Assembly: GCA_030762175.1 (NCBI GenBank)
Contig: CM060843.1
Span: 120,086,869-120,150,868, forward strand
Length of the DNA stretch: 64,000 nt
Source of the DNA: Metallyticus violacea
Lineage: Eukaryota; Arthropoda; Insecta; Mantodea; Metallyticidae
Direction: 5' to 3'
Position 1 is the first letter of the stretch; each line of letters begins with the position of its first letter. The translations under genes were made by a program, and so were the position numbers. This document shows positions 47,219-58,159 of this stretch, piece after piece. The notes beneath the pieces are model-generated. The model did not search any database. It saw nothing but the letters and a program-made list of their open reading frames with translations, and was not told the origin of the DNA.

Positions 47219-49377
47219 AATAGAATTGTTTATTGTAAAAATCCCACAAGGTAAAAATTAAAATTTGACAGGAAAGACCAAAGATGGTACACCTTGAAAT
47301 ATGTTTTGGTAAATTACAGTTCTTTCACCAATGGCATCCATAAATGAAACTTTGTTAAAACTGTATTGTAGAATTCAGTTATATAAGGGTATAGGATGAA
47401 AGTATATCAGCACTTATGGGGATTTTACAATAAAGTGGCTATGACGTTAGAAGTACGGGCTAATTAAGAACTTTACAATATATTGTATTATAAGATCAAT
47501 TCACAGAAATTTACAAAATATATTACATTTATAATCTCTTAAGAGTCTAAATATTAAGAACACTCTTTATGGTTTCACCTATATGAGATTTACTCAGCAT
47601 GCTTCATGGAACAGTTATTGTGAATAAATATCTTGTAATTGAAACCGTAAAGTGTTCTAAATGTTTTGACTCAGAAGAGATTATTATGTGTTTCACTGTG
47701 TCTGTATGATTCCTAATTGAATTAATATTGAAATTACATTGCATTTGTTTTTATACTGAATTATTTTCAGTATTATGATTCCTCCACACTTGTTCACACA
47801 TATTCTGTTTTTGGCAAGGAATCTATTTCTACATAATAGCATCTGAATTCATCAGTAATATACCTAAAAATTTTCTGCAGGTCACAGATTTTTTTGGCAT
47901 TGATGGGAACCTTCAATATATAGGAGGTGTCTGTAGGCTAATAGTCAGCTGACTGAACAAATGTTTTTTTCTGCTAAGTTTTCCACACGGTCTTAACATA
48001 ACACCTTTACTCTTTTCTCTCTAGTGTGTATAAATTCAGTAAATTGTGAAATTTTGAAATGTACTTTGATTTTTCTAATTACATGTACACCATTTGATAT
48101 CTCTGATATACAACTGAGTTAATAAAATGAATGGTACCAATTTTTGAAATTCAATACATCCTCTCTTTGAATCATTTGGGCAATAAATTTCTTTTTTGAA
48201 TTTACCATGATTTCTGTCAGCAGGTAAATGTTTTGGTCAATTCGCTTCAGGGCTCTTTTAATTACCTCAAATGCCTGATCACAGGAAAGAAAAGAATAGC
48301 CTTGGACTAGATAATTTTGATGGAACATATTGCTTTCAATCAAAGAAAGTTTTGCAGTATCTTATTGTGTGGTTTTTATTTTAACCATTGCAATTAACAC
48401 CGAAGAGGAACAGCTTCTTGGCTCTGTCAGTTTATTTAGTGTTCAGATATTCATGAATAAATGAAATAACCTTATTCGAACCTTCATGCTAAACATATAT
48501 CTTTGAAGAATTATCTTAAGATTTGTAATTCAAATCATATTCATAGTGAAAAATGTCTTGATCTGGGATGTTTGTTAACTGAACATACTTCATGAAATCA
48601 AAAACAGAGCCCAGCCACAGAATGATCAAATTAATACTTACTTAGAATTTCATCAAGTTTATGGTAAACCTTTTACTTTTCCTATCGTATAAAATGATTT
48701 CAGACACAGCCGAACGTTAAATTGCTTCATTTATAGCAGGACTTTTAATTTTTGTGTTGAGTGACCCACAGCTAACACAAGTATCTACCTGAGGACTTCC
48801 AAAATGCAAACTAAACTGTTTCTTAAAAATTGTTTATTGGAACCAATAGTTTGCTTTTACCTCAGGATGTTTTAGTTTTAAACAGTTGATGCATTTTCTT
48901 TAGTGTTAAAGTCAGCTGAGAGGTAAGGAGTTTCTCTTTGGGAGTATTAAGAGATATTTTGGGGAAATGATTTGATGTGTTTTTCAGAACAAGTTTTCAC
49001 AAGAATAGCATGTTTTGAAGGGGCTTGTACTCTTGAACCTGTATGTAACGTATTAACTTTTAAGATTACATAGCCTTCCAACACAATCTGAAGTTATATA
49101 TATTATAAAATACTACCTTACAAACCTCCAATAAGGAACCTGATAGTTTTACATGATATTGAAAGGACAAAGAACATTTATCAGAAGTATGGCCATTTTT
49201 GTTATTAGTTGTATGCCTGTTCACACTTTGCACTGTGGCAATATTCTAGAGATGAATGTCCTGAGCATTTTTTGATTCAATGTCCGAGAACAAAGAAAAT
49301 ATTGTAATTATTTCCATCTCAGAAATCCATGCATAACATTTCTTTGTGCATCCAGAAAACATGATGTTCTATATGCC
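47219..49377. other. No gene recognised
   Basis: AT-rich, with only short frames lacking motifs. Confidence 0.4.
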
Positions 49378-49388
49378 TTATTTCTTAT

Positions 49389-49681
49389 ATATATGTTGGT
49401 CCTGGTGGTGTAGTGGTGACCATACTTGCCTCCTAAACCCAAAACGCGGGTTCGAACCCGGCCAGGACCGGTGGATTTTTTCGGGCGTAAAAATCCTAAG
49501 TATGGCTTCCTTTGGAAGGGAAGTAAAGCCGTGGGTCCCGTGTCGTACATTTACGGTACGAAAAAGAACCTCAAGCCTGAAAGAGAGGCCTCTGAGCAAA
49601 ATTTGTCGGCCTGAGTTGAATGGGACGCTGATGACCTGAGATGTTAAAGAGCGTCCATAAATAAATCAATAAAAAAAAAAG
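49389..49681 (+). mobile_element. tRNA-headed SINE (family 2), full length
   Basis: The A-box region reads TGGTGTAGTGGTGACC, the B box is GGTTCGAACCCGGCC, and the body has TTTTTTCGGGCGTAAAAATC and AAAGAGCGTCCATAAATAAA with an A-rich tail. A perfect 11-bp target duplication, TTATTTCTTAT, flanks it (49378-49388 and 49682-49692). Confidence 0.95.
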
Positions 49682-49699
49682 TTATTTCTTATGATGTTT

Positions 49700-51640
49700 A
49701 ATCAATCAATAAAAATCATAATTGCATAAATTTTATTTCACAATCCTAACAACTTATGCTAAAAAAAGGGAAAAAGAAAGGAAAAAAGAAAAAAAGAAGG
49801 GAAAGAGAAAGAAAAAGAAAAAGAAAAGAAAAAAGAAAGAATGAAAGAAAAATAAACAAATGAATAAATAAATAAAAGAACAACTCAATTTTGGATGATG
49901 ATGATAACAATAAATAATAATTGCTATCAGCACCAATCTCAACTTTAGGTACAAGTTTTCCACTATGGCTAGTGTAGAATTGTTCACATACTCATGCTCT
50001 TTAATTATATTTCTATTATATATCATTCATCGTTTCTAATTCATCTACATCTTTTTAGTTGATTTATGTCATTCATTTCAGCATCATCACCATATCTTTA
50101 ACTCAACATTTTATTTCCATTCTTTAGCTTACAAAACAAAAACAAATATAATGCTAATGCATTGTTGGCTGTATGCAATAAATTATCCACTTATACCAAA
50201 GTTTGGTGTAAAAATCCCATAAATACATTATTTGAGCAGTTTTTACACTGAATCAGATATTCAATACCAAATTCATCAATGTTATGGAGTTGCAGATGAG
50301 GGATTTTTACACTAAACCATTTGTCAGTAGACAGAGAATAACAATTTCCAAAAAAGTATTATTATAAAAATGTCAGTTATAGGGTTTTTATAATAAATGG
50401 TTCATTAAGAAGCTGCTTTATTTACAATAACATTCTGAGATATCAACTATGATTATAGATATTTATTAATTAATAGAATTGATGATGTAAAGTGGCAATC
50501 AAGATGTTGGATTAAATGTTTTAATACTGTAGTAATGCCTTTTTAGCATTCTTAAATGACAAGGATTGTTAAATAAAAAATTATCAAATATTTATGGAAA
50601 ATATATTTCACTCATTTTGATGATATTTCTTAATGTTGATCCTGGTTGGATGCAATATGCCTGTGTTAGCATTTCTGCCAGTTTTCCAATATATGCTGGA
50701 AACCATTTTGTAATAAGTGCCTGCTTCTAATTATGAAAAATGCCTCCCATGAAGGTGTTTCTTTAATTAGGAAAGAAGTCACTCTGGATTTTAGAGAGGG
50801 TAATTGATAACACTTCACATTGATTTTTATGAGATATTCAGCAACATTTGCTAAGTGCAATTGTAAAATATAATGGGTCAGCATCCAGAATGTTGCACTT
50901 AAATGTGACCTTATAGAGTTTTCAGGACATCTCTGTGGTGTTGTCCAGTTACACTTATGTATGAGGTGTAACTGATGGTACACCATTCCTTGAATATAGA
51001 AAAATGAGATGACTATAATTTTTCCAGCAGAATCATCATCTTCTTCTTCCTCTTCCTCCTCCTCCTCCTCCTGCTCATCTTCTTCTTTATCTTATACTCC
51101 TTCGTCCTCTTCTTCCTTCCTTCTCTTCCTGATTTCTCCTTCTCCTTTTTTTTAAATTGATTTATTTATTGTGATGGAGATTTCCACTAACAGTTTTGTT
51201 ATATGCTCTCAAGATTGAAATGTTGTAGCCAAGTTTAATCAGCAGTGATTAAATTTGAAAGAAGCTTTCTGTAACATCTTAAATTGCATCAAACCTATAT
51301 GCAAACATCGGCAGTCTAGGAACTCACAATTCACAAGTGCATCTCTTGTTAATGTTATTGGACAATCCTCTCTCAGAATGACAACAGCAATGTTACTGTT
51401 TTCTTCCATTAAAGCTCAAACTGGAGTGCTACATCCACCTTCTTTTAAAGTTGATAGCCTCCCCTCACATTTTATACCTTCTTTGAGCTTGTGCTACAGG
51501 GTAACATTGCATGACTCAGTTGAAGATTCGAGACAAAGGCAAAATTTCAGTGCATCATATTGTTTATAATGTGTCGCCTCCATTTACTGTTTATGACACT
51601 AAACATGCATTAACTTTCACACATCCCACCGGCTGGAACT
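49700..51640. other. No gene recognised; purine/pyrimidine tracts
   Basis: An A/G-rich tract at 49763-49880 and a C/T-rich tract at 51036-51150 are low complexity. The rest is AT-rich without recognised features. Confidence 0.45.
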
Positions 51641-51644
51641 GGAA

Positions 51645-51815
51645 GTGACAACTTATGAGCAGGAGGTCTAAAGTTTGATTCTCAAGATATACTTAGGCCT
51701 GGAATGTTTTTTTTTCTTACAAAATTCCTTTCCCAATTATAATTTAATGTCATGTATCATTGACTCTGCATTAAAAACATTCATTAAACATTATATAAAA
51801 AATAAAAGTATAATA
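51645..51815 (+). mobile_element. Decayed SINE family 1 remnant
   Basis: TTATGAGCAGGAGGTCTAAA, then TTAGGCCTGGAATG, then TTTCCCAATTATAATTTA and ATGTATCATTGA follow the order of the family 1 SINE body with internal deletions. The tRNA head is lost. Confidence 0.65.
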
Positions 51816-52430
51816 AACCTGGGTTTTTCTACAATTAAATGTTTTACATCACATCCGTCGTCTTGTTTCCTTTTTAGATAACATAATTTAAAAAGACAGT
51901 ACTTCATTTTTACTCTACATTGTTGGTGTAAAGTATGAAAGGGTTTTTATAGATAGTCAATAGGACAATAAAATGGTAAGCCATCTGTTATGCCTTGCTG
52001 AGTTGATGAGCTTTAAATCAATGCCCATGACCAGCCACAGACATCTTCAGGACTGCCTTCCTCCTTTTATTCCATATTCACCAGCTTCTCCAAAATGTGT
52101 TGGTAAAGGTGGATCTCGTGGTGTTATGAATGAGGGAGTAGCAGCTCCAACAATTTGCACATGAAATTTAGCTTGTTATTGTTTATTAAATTCTAATTTT
52201 TACCAACATGCTAAGTGTCCAGCAATAATTTTTTTGAACCATAAATTTGATATCCTCAATGCCGGAAAATATAATTATGCCTGTTTCATCTTCTGGTACT
52301 CCCATAATCACTATTGCCAATAACTCCATACTGAGACATGAAATCTTAAAATTCTTTGCCCAAAAAGTCACTACTGATGAAGTCCAAAAATCGCAAGTTT
52401 CAGTACCTGTGAGCTAAATAAAAAAATGTT
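51816..52430. other. No gene recognised
   Basis: Short frames only. The satellite resumes near 52430. Confidence 0.4.
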
Positions 52431-53193
52431 TTGGCTTTACTAATGATATAGGGATCCATGCTACCAGCTTGTAAGATCCCGAATGTGGGTCATAAATTTA
52501 ACGTTTTAGTGGATGAATAATAAATTGATCATCAAATTTTAACTGACATAGGTATCACTGATTCAATTTCTCTGTGCAGATAGCGATACTAGTACTTTGG
52601 CAATATTTTAATGGAATAAAATGTTTGCCATTTTACAGATAATGCACCGTTTTATTCTGACGGCAGATAGAAACCCAAAACCAGATCCAATTTTCGCTTT
52701 TTGCAATCGAAATATAAATCACGCACATTTTGCTTAAATAAGTAAACGTTTCTGTTTCTCTGCACAGTTTAATACCACTACTATATGAACATTTTCATAA
52801 ATGAAATATTTTTCCTATTTTATCCATAACGGAGAAATTCTGTCGCCGACAATTACCAGCCCGAACGCCGGTAATAAATTCATTATTTTTGCTGTGAAAA
52901 ATGTATTTGATTACTCGGTTTTATCTAAAATATGTGTCCGGGATTTAGTTTCTTTGCACAGGTAACAATAGTAGAAGTTTAGCAATATTTTACACTAATA
53001 AAGATAATTGTTCCTAATTTTACCGATAGTGCACCTTTTCTTTTTCTTTTTATTCTTTTCTGTGTGTGCGCGCGTACCTGTCTTATTTTATTATTGATGG
53101 GAGGAGAGAATCTGGCCGGTCATAAATTTAGTCCTTTTGCGGTGAAATTATAAATTGGTCATACAATTACAATCCAAACTGGCATGCCTGAGT
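52430..53193. repeat. ~190-bp satellite array, segment 5, up to copy B
   Basis: Landmarks include GATCATCAAATTTTAACTGA, GATTCAATTTCTCTGTGCAG, TTACAGATAATGCACCGTT and GGCCGGTCATAAATTTAG. The array is cut by copy B at 53194 in the middle of a monomer (text GGCATGCCTGAGT). Confidence 0.8.
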
Positions 53194-53381
53194 AGTATAT
53201 ATCCCTTTTCCGGTGATTTAATTGATTGCTAATGATATCAAAAGTGGGGTGAGGTATCAAAAGTGGGGTGAGGTATCAAAAGTGGGGTGAGGTGGCGTGG
53301 TTGGGTGGGGGGTGGAAGTGATGAGGTGCAATTTGATATCGAAGCTTTTTCAATTTAAATCACCGGAAAAGGGGTATTCTT
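53194..53381. repeat. Copy B left terminal repeat with internal stem and G-rich minisatellite
   Basis: The outer arm CCCTTTTCCGGTGATTTAAT (53203-53222) is inverted at 53353-53378 (ATTTAAATCACCGGAAAAGG). The loop holds three head-to-tail units of GGGGTGAGGTATCAAAAGT (19 bp, from about 53246) and further G-runs. Confidence 0.85.
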
Positions 53382-53409
53382 TTTATTATACTGAAAATTA
53401 ACATATATG

Positions 53410-53800
53410 TGATACAAAAAGAATTGGTTTAAATACAATTAAAAATGCAAAAATGATGGTACTGAATATATTTATTATACAAAATAAAAATGGAGGTTTT
53501 ACCCCTTTACAAAATGGTGGTTTTACCCTTTACAAAAATGGCGGTGCACTCGTGGCGGTGGTTTAACAAAAATGGAAAGAATTGGTTTAAATACAATTAA
53601 AGATGCGTGCTGAGTATTTTTATTATACAAAATAAAAATTAACAATAAAAATGGAGGTTTTTACCCTTTACAAAATGTGGGTTTTATCCTTGCCAAACAT
53701 GGCGGTTTTACAAAAAATGGCGGTACAGTTCACACATCACTGGTGGGTTTACAAACATTATGAGAGTTTTGGCGGTTACAAAAAAAATGGCGGTGCAGTT
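53410..53800. repeat. Degenerate repeats rich in AAAATGGCGG (YY1/Pho-like motif)
   Basis: ATGGCGG occurs at 53539, 53699, 53717 and 53788, with near-matches (AAATGGTGG, AAATGGAGG) between. Two larger repeats are visible: AAAGAATTGGTTTAAATACA at 53419 and 53577, and a ~38-bp block starting CAAAAAATGGCGGT with a ~69-bp period. The stretch lies downstream of the last gene on the minus strand. Confidence 0.7.
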
Positions 53801-53806
53801 CACATA

Positions 53807-54336
53807 TCACTGGTGGGCGCAGTCAGCTTTACAAAAAATTATTTTAAAATATGTGGTATATGTCTTTTTGACAAACGACACTTCAATGTCTTCGTCGCTG
53901 CTGCTTTCCTCCTCGCGTGGTGTGGTGACGCAGGTAAGTGACATGTGGGAAAAGTTGATGTTGACGAGTTCCTGGGCCGACGGAATGGCGATGGGGACGA
54001 CGAAATCGCTGATGGATGCGGTTGTGAAGGATCCTGCCGATGTGACCTTGTACTCTAGGGCCGGCGTTTTGTCGATGGTTCCGAGGTAGATGGTGCAGCG
54101 TGCGTCTATGCCGTAGTGGAGTGCTTTAGACGGGAGGCACCTGACTTCCACGATGTCGGAGTTATTGGTTGCTAATTTGAGGTGAATTTTGTCTTCGCCA
54201 AAGAAGGAGATTTCTGTTGAGATGAGGTTGATGTTTGCTGGGTACTCACCGCTTGTTGTGACGTGTTTTGGTTGTCAAAAACTAGTTTGACAAATACATT
54301 GTTGCTTACCCCCACCGGATGTGTTTGACAGGGCAT
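53807..54336 (-). pseudogene. Polinton gene A in copy B, frameshifted
   Basis: The ATG at 54336 is five bases after the gene B stop. The first ~50 codons read on from VGVSNNVFVKLVFDNQN. A short deletion near 54185 then shifts the frame. The rest (VRCLPSKALHYGIDARCTIY, SDFVVPIAIPSAQELVNINF, and an acidic stretch EEESSSDEDIEV) continues to 53807. Copy A is open through the shifted point. The acidic tail is seen only here because copy A leaves the window. Confidence 0.6.
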
Positions 54337-54341
54337 GTTGT

Positions 54342-54650
54342 TTATTTCGGTGTAAACTTCAATACATGTCTCCGGTAGCCGTTTCTGAGTACCTCTTCAC
54401 CCTGGTACACGAGGTAAAAGTCGAACGAGTTGAGCTGGTTGATGAGTTCTGCAGAAAAATTGTTAAATATTGTAGGTAGAAATACTTCTTTCCCGTTTTC
54501 GAGGCGAACAAGCGTCCTGGGTCCGTGCTTTGTGGATATGTTCCGGACCCCTACCACGACGTATGGTACGTTCGGCTGTAACGTGGACACTGATACATAC
54601 TCCGAGTTGCTCGCTACTGTAGCTAGTTGGCGTAACGCGTCGTTGATCAT
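54342..54650 (-). CDS. Polinton gene B, intact 102-residue protein
   Basis: The full-length version has the core PYVVVGVRNISTKHGPRTLV, then LENGKEVFLPTIFNNFS, then FYLVYQGEEVLRNGYRRHVL. Alternating strands with one helix (SAELINQLNSF) are compatible with an OB-like fold, and similar small ORFs occur in other Polintons. A role in binding nucleic acid is an inference. The ATG overlaps the gene C stop by four bases. Confidence 0.7.
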   Translation of the reverse strand: MINDALRQLATVASNSEYVSVSTLQPNVPYVVVGVRNISTKHGPRTLVRLENGKEVFLPTIFNNFSAELINQLNSFDFYLVYQGEEVLRNGYRRHVLKFTPK

Positions 54651-55060
54651 GTTGACTTCTCTGTAGAACTTTTGCTACTGACACACATTGGGCATTGTTT
54701 GGTGAGAGGGGGAGGACCGTCAATGTGGGTAGTGGTGGTGGGGAGGTTGTAGTGCTGGTTGCAGCGGCGGTAAGGGGCGTAAATTCCTTTAGCTTCTGGT
54801 GTAAGCTCCGCCCATACAGCGTCCACATCTACTGGCGAATGATGAATAAAGATGGCGTTTCCCTCCACGGCTAGTAGATGACGTTCATTTGGCTCCATCA
54901 TTGTGAGACGACGACCATTTTTCAGAAACTTTATCACTAGGTCCATGGTTTGCGGAAGACTTGTTCGTGACGTTATAAGGTGTTCGTGTTTGAACAGGGG
55001 AGCAGGTGTTTTCGTGACGTCATCACGGAGCAGGTACAACCTCGCCTTAAACTTGTCCAT
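54647..55060 (-). CDS. Polinton gene C, intact
   Basis: This 137-residue frame differs from the copy A version at only a few residues, including Arg for Pro at position 13 and Phe for Leu at about position 23. Conservation of the frame while other genes decay supports it as a real gene. Function unknown. Confidence 0.68.
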   Translation of the reverse strand: MDKFKARLYLLRDDVTKTPAPLFKHEHLITSRTSLPQTMDLVIKFLKNGRRLTMMEPNERHLLAVEGNAIFIHHSPVDVDAVWAELTPEAKGIYAPYRRCNQHYNLPTTTTHIDGPPPLTKQCPMCVSSKSSTEKST

Positions 55061-55146
55061 GGTGCAATGAATGCTCCGTCATGCCTTGACTTGTTCGGGA
55101 GGTTCTCGTGTTCCGACTTGTTCATGCAGGTGTTTTCGTGACGTCA

Positions 55147-55470
55147 TTATGGTGCTACCTCACCTTGACCTTGTTTGGACCTGTCCATGGCTTCCTGGTC
55201 CAACTCTCTGATGAATATCGGTTTTAGAAAATGCTCCATCTCTAGGAACACTCTAAAGGTTGCGCAACGAATGTATCTTGTGTATTCGGTGTAGTTCATT
55301 TTTTCACCGGAAACGTGGGCGTGAAGCAAAAACTTGCGATAGGCTGCTATTTGATTTTGTACTTCGAACTCTTCTTTCTTCTTATGATATATGATGTCGG
55401 TGACCATACGCTGTAGGCTTTCTAGTGTCCTCCATTCCTGCATACTCAGCCATATACAGCGACCGTCCAT
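55147..55470 (-). CDS. Polinton gene D, intact
   Basis: This 107-residue frame starts at the same ATG as in copy A. It reads eight residues further (ending GQGEVAP) because the stop seen in copy A is changed. It is charged and helical. Function unknown. Confidence 0.62.
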   Translation of the reverse strand: MDGRCIWLSMQEWRTLESLQRMVTDIIYHKKKEEFEVQNQIAAYRKFLLHAHVSGEKMNYTEYTRYIRCATFRVFLEMEHFLKPIFIRELDQEAMDRSKQGQGEVAP

Positions 55471-55506
55471 TTTGATGATAATATTTTGTGGGCCAAATAA
55501 ACGTTT

Positions 55507-55803
55507 TTAAAGTATGGATAGTCGGTTGGTTAACTGCCACGCTCTTAGATGAAGAGTCAAGCTCTGTATAGTCGGTATCGCCTCTGCAAGCTTCTGCCAC
55601 TCTGTTGAACCCAGAACCACCGCGCCGCGTCGTCGACCAACGGTCACCACGATCTTGTGTGCAGACTTAGGTGAAAACCCAACGACTGCAAACTTGGACT
55701 GCTTGCTGTTCAAGAAGAAAACATTCGATAGCGGTCCAGGCCTCTCCATGTCACTATAAAAACAAGAACGCCTCTTATGTAGCACATTATTTTCATTCGC
55801 CAT
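55507..55803 (-). CDS. Polinton gene E, intact, possible PC4-like protein
   Basis: ATG at 55803. An upstream in-frame extension to 55917 crosses splice-like signals and is not taken as coding. The core KFAVVGFSPKSAHKIVVTVG, then RRRGAVVLGSTEWQKLAEAI, keeps the beta-turn-helix order of PC4-like ssDNA-binding domains. It is shorter and lacks other recognised landmarks, so the assignment is tentative. Confidence 0.58.
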   Translation of the reverse strand: MANENNVLHKRRSCFYSDMERPGPLSNVFFLNSKQSKFAVVGFSPKSAHKIVVTVGRRRGAVVLGSTEWQKLAEAIPTIQSLTLHLRAWQLTNRLSIL

Positions 55804-55973
55804 TATCCACACATAATGAATGCGACTTACCTGTTCGCCTCTCTCGGAGCAACTGGTAGAGTGGATCGTGTAGCACCACATGCGCCTTCTAAAAAAAAAT
55901 ACAGGAATTAGCAACATAAATTTTGTAGAGTGGTATATGCATATTCATACACAATTTGTATCAATACTAACCT
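55804..55973 (-). promoter_or_regulatory. Intron-like signals between protease and gene E
   Basis: On the minus strand the order is AAG|GTTAGT directly after the protease stop, a TGCTAAT branch-like site, nine T then AG|AAGGCGC, 50-60 bases, and CAG|GTAAGT (consensus donor). This fits a short intron, a small exon and a second intron start. Confidence 0.45.
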
Positions 55974-56462
55974 TTAACGTAATGCATCTCTGATGTGTAG
56001 TTGTGAGCATCTACCAAGACTGTAGGTCCTTTTAATGACGTCGTCATTGTGATTAAAATCACCTAATCTGAATTTTGAAATGAATTTCTCCTTGGGCAGG
56101 CCTTGGAAACGGTGAGATAGGTAAGCAACGACGTAATGGCCACAAGTGGTGCTGTAATTGCCTTGCCACCTTCTAGTGTTGTGAGTCCATCTTGTACCAC
56201 AACATCGATTTAAAAAATTTAGAATTTCCCCCGAAAGAGGCTCTATACCATAGCTATCGAAATATTCACCCCGGTCGGTGTTTGCAACAAAGATGCAGAC
56301 CCAATGTTTCCCTGGTTTCGTGCTTGGATCAGTGTTAATGACAACTGCTATGGGAAGCTGCCTATTATGCAAATTTATCGACGACAATTGGTCGCAAGCG
56401 TACACGCCTAAAATGTGTGGGGTACATTTAGACAGAAGCCGGTGTATTTGCAGCGTATTCAT
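55974..56462 (-). CDS. PRO: Adenain-like cysteine protease (Polinton PRO), open frame
   Basis: The frame is 162 residues. Catalytic His lies in KHWVCIFV (~residue 52), the acidic residue in YFDSYGIEP (~68), the Cys in TTCGHYVVAYLSH (~107). The start MNTLQIHRLLSKCTPHILGV and the segment FRLGDFNHNDDVI are family-typical. Compared with copy A, a one-base insertion and a one-base deletion near 56030 cancel and alter about nine residues (TYSLGRCSQ) close to the C-terminus, so activity is uncertain. The ATG overlaps the MCP stop. It would cleave capsid precursors in virion maturation. Confidence 0.92.
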   Translation of the reverse strand: MNTLQIHRLLSKCTPHILGVYACDQLSSINLHNRQLPIAVVINTDPSTKPGKHWVCIFVANTDRGEYFDSYGIEPLSGEILNFLNRCCGTRWTHNTRRWQGNYSTTCGHYVVAYLSHRFQGLPKEKFISKFRLGDFNHNDDVIKRTYSLGRCSQLHIRDALR

Positions 56463-57745
56463 GATACCAAAATGGTCCTGTTAGCATCAATTTCTATAGT
56501 GCGATGTACTTCTGCCATCACCAACAGATTGATAGGTTCTGGAGTTTGATCTTTAAAACCTATACTTATAGACACCGTGCCGTGTCGTCGCCCTGAAATG
56601 TAAGACTCGTTAGCGCTCATATCGGCTGTTAGATCAAATACTATAATGGTATAGCCGTGAGAATATTGATGTCTGGAAATTGAATGCCCTTCGTCCTTAA
56701 AGTGTATCCCGAGGCCATATTGAAGGGTTTGAAAACATTGGAGAACGTGACCGGCGGCAAAATCGGGCTGTAGGGGTTGCGAGAGAAAAGGTTGGCCGTT
56801 CACATATAGTTGAAAAGAATTCATTTTAAAGTGCTGTAAATTGTATGGGTTTTTGTTAATGTTACCGTTGTTAGCCTGGTCGGCAACCATCGCCACAACC
56901 ACTCTTCGGGGTATTTGCCCTATGAAAACGTCATTGAAAGTCATGTTACTAACCCCCTTTGGAATGTTGAGAGCGTGAACTACTAGATCTTTGAGATGGT
57001 ACTTTGCATTACTCTTTGCTAACACCGCCTGATGTGCAAGCTTGATGGTCGGCGACGGTCACAGCTTTCAAAATCAGTATAGCAGACTGAATCTCTGTGT
57101 AGGCTTTGAAGTCCTTTGTATCCGAAAAGAGATGAAAGTTGGGTGAAGAGGGAGAGAGTTTGATGGTAACGCTCACATTGTTCAAGAGCAGATTTTCCTG
57201 ATTAAAGAGTGCATTGGAAAGATTACCCATTAGCTGCACAACTTTGCTTCCTTTGGTATAGTCGTTACGCCACTTAATTCCATCATTTGCTACATGCGCG
57301 TCCATCATTCCTCCCTTGTCGTTTTTCCAGAGCGAGGACTGTAGTATGCTGTTCATGACATCTTCCGAATAATTGAGCAACGTTTCAATGTAAGTTCTAT
57401 AGGGGTAGCCTGGCTGAGGCATGGAAACTGTGACATTGTTCAGTGATACTTCGAATTGCTGAAACAAGGAATTTATGGAATTGTTTACAAAAATAACCTG
57501 CTTGAACTCTTTCAAGTCGTTTCCACCGTCATCCACTATTCGCACGAACAGCTCAAGTACTACATAAGTCATGTCGAGGTAATCGTCTACATTGCCAGAG
57601 TAATGAAATGTGATGGGGGCGTTTTTCATAAGTGTATTTTGAGGGTTAAAGAAATGCAACGGTACTCCTCCACGTTCATTTGAACGGGCAAGTCTTTAAA
57701 GATGTCTAGTTCTGAACTCATGTGCACCAACGATTCGTCAGCCAT
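56459..57745 (-). pseudogene. MCP: Major capsid protein (double jelly roll), two frameshifts
   Basis: The N part at 57659-57009 has YHYSGNVDDYLDM-type text (FHYSGNVDDYLDM), SLFQQFEVSLNNVTVS and PYRTYIETLLNYSEDVM. The C part at 57025-56459 has AKYHLKDLVVHALNIPKG, VFIGQIPRRVVVAMV, NPYNLQHFKMNSFQL and IEIDANRTI. One frameshift near 57650 is private to this copy, where copy A is open. The second, near 57045, is at the same base as in copy A. The ATG at 57745 overlaps the upstream stop (TAATG). Confidence 0.93.
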
Positions 57746-58159
57746 TATGAAAATACGTCTAGCACCTTACGTCTTCGGCGTTTAACCTTAAACTGATTAT
57801 ATATTTCACCCCTCGGGCGCTTTAATAGCCCAGTGCCTATCATAGTCTATCTTTACATCAGCTTTCCTTTTCAAGTTAGTTCCTGCCTCCTTCAGCCTAG
57901 TCTATAACGATTCTTTTGGCGGTATCCCCGAACTTGCAACATCTGCAAGCACATTGGCCCCTATTATCAATGCCTCTTTACCGATAGCTTTCACACCGCT
58001 CTTGAAAAACGGTAGCACGGTTCTGAAAAGACCACCGAGAGCAGAGAACAAGCCACTACCCTTTTGATAACGCTTGCCTCTGTACAAGTGAAAGTCTCGA
58101 TTGTATAATGCTCCTCCAGCCTGGTTTAAGTAATACCCGGTGACTGTATCCAGTTCCAT
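57745..58159 (-). pseudogene. PX/pVI-type virion protein, premature stop
   Basis: The frame is open for 85 residues including GSGLFSALGGLF and VLPFFKSGVKAIGKEAL, then meets a TAG at 57902 where copy A has a Lys codon. A short deletion follows near 57845. The basic C-terminal tail is therefore cut off. Confidence 0.75.
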
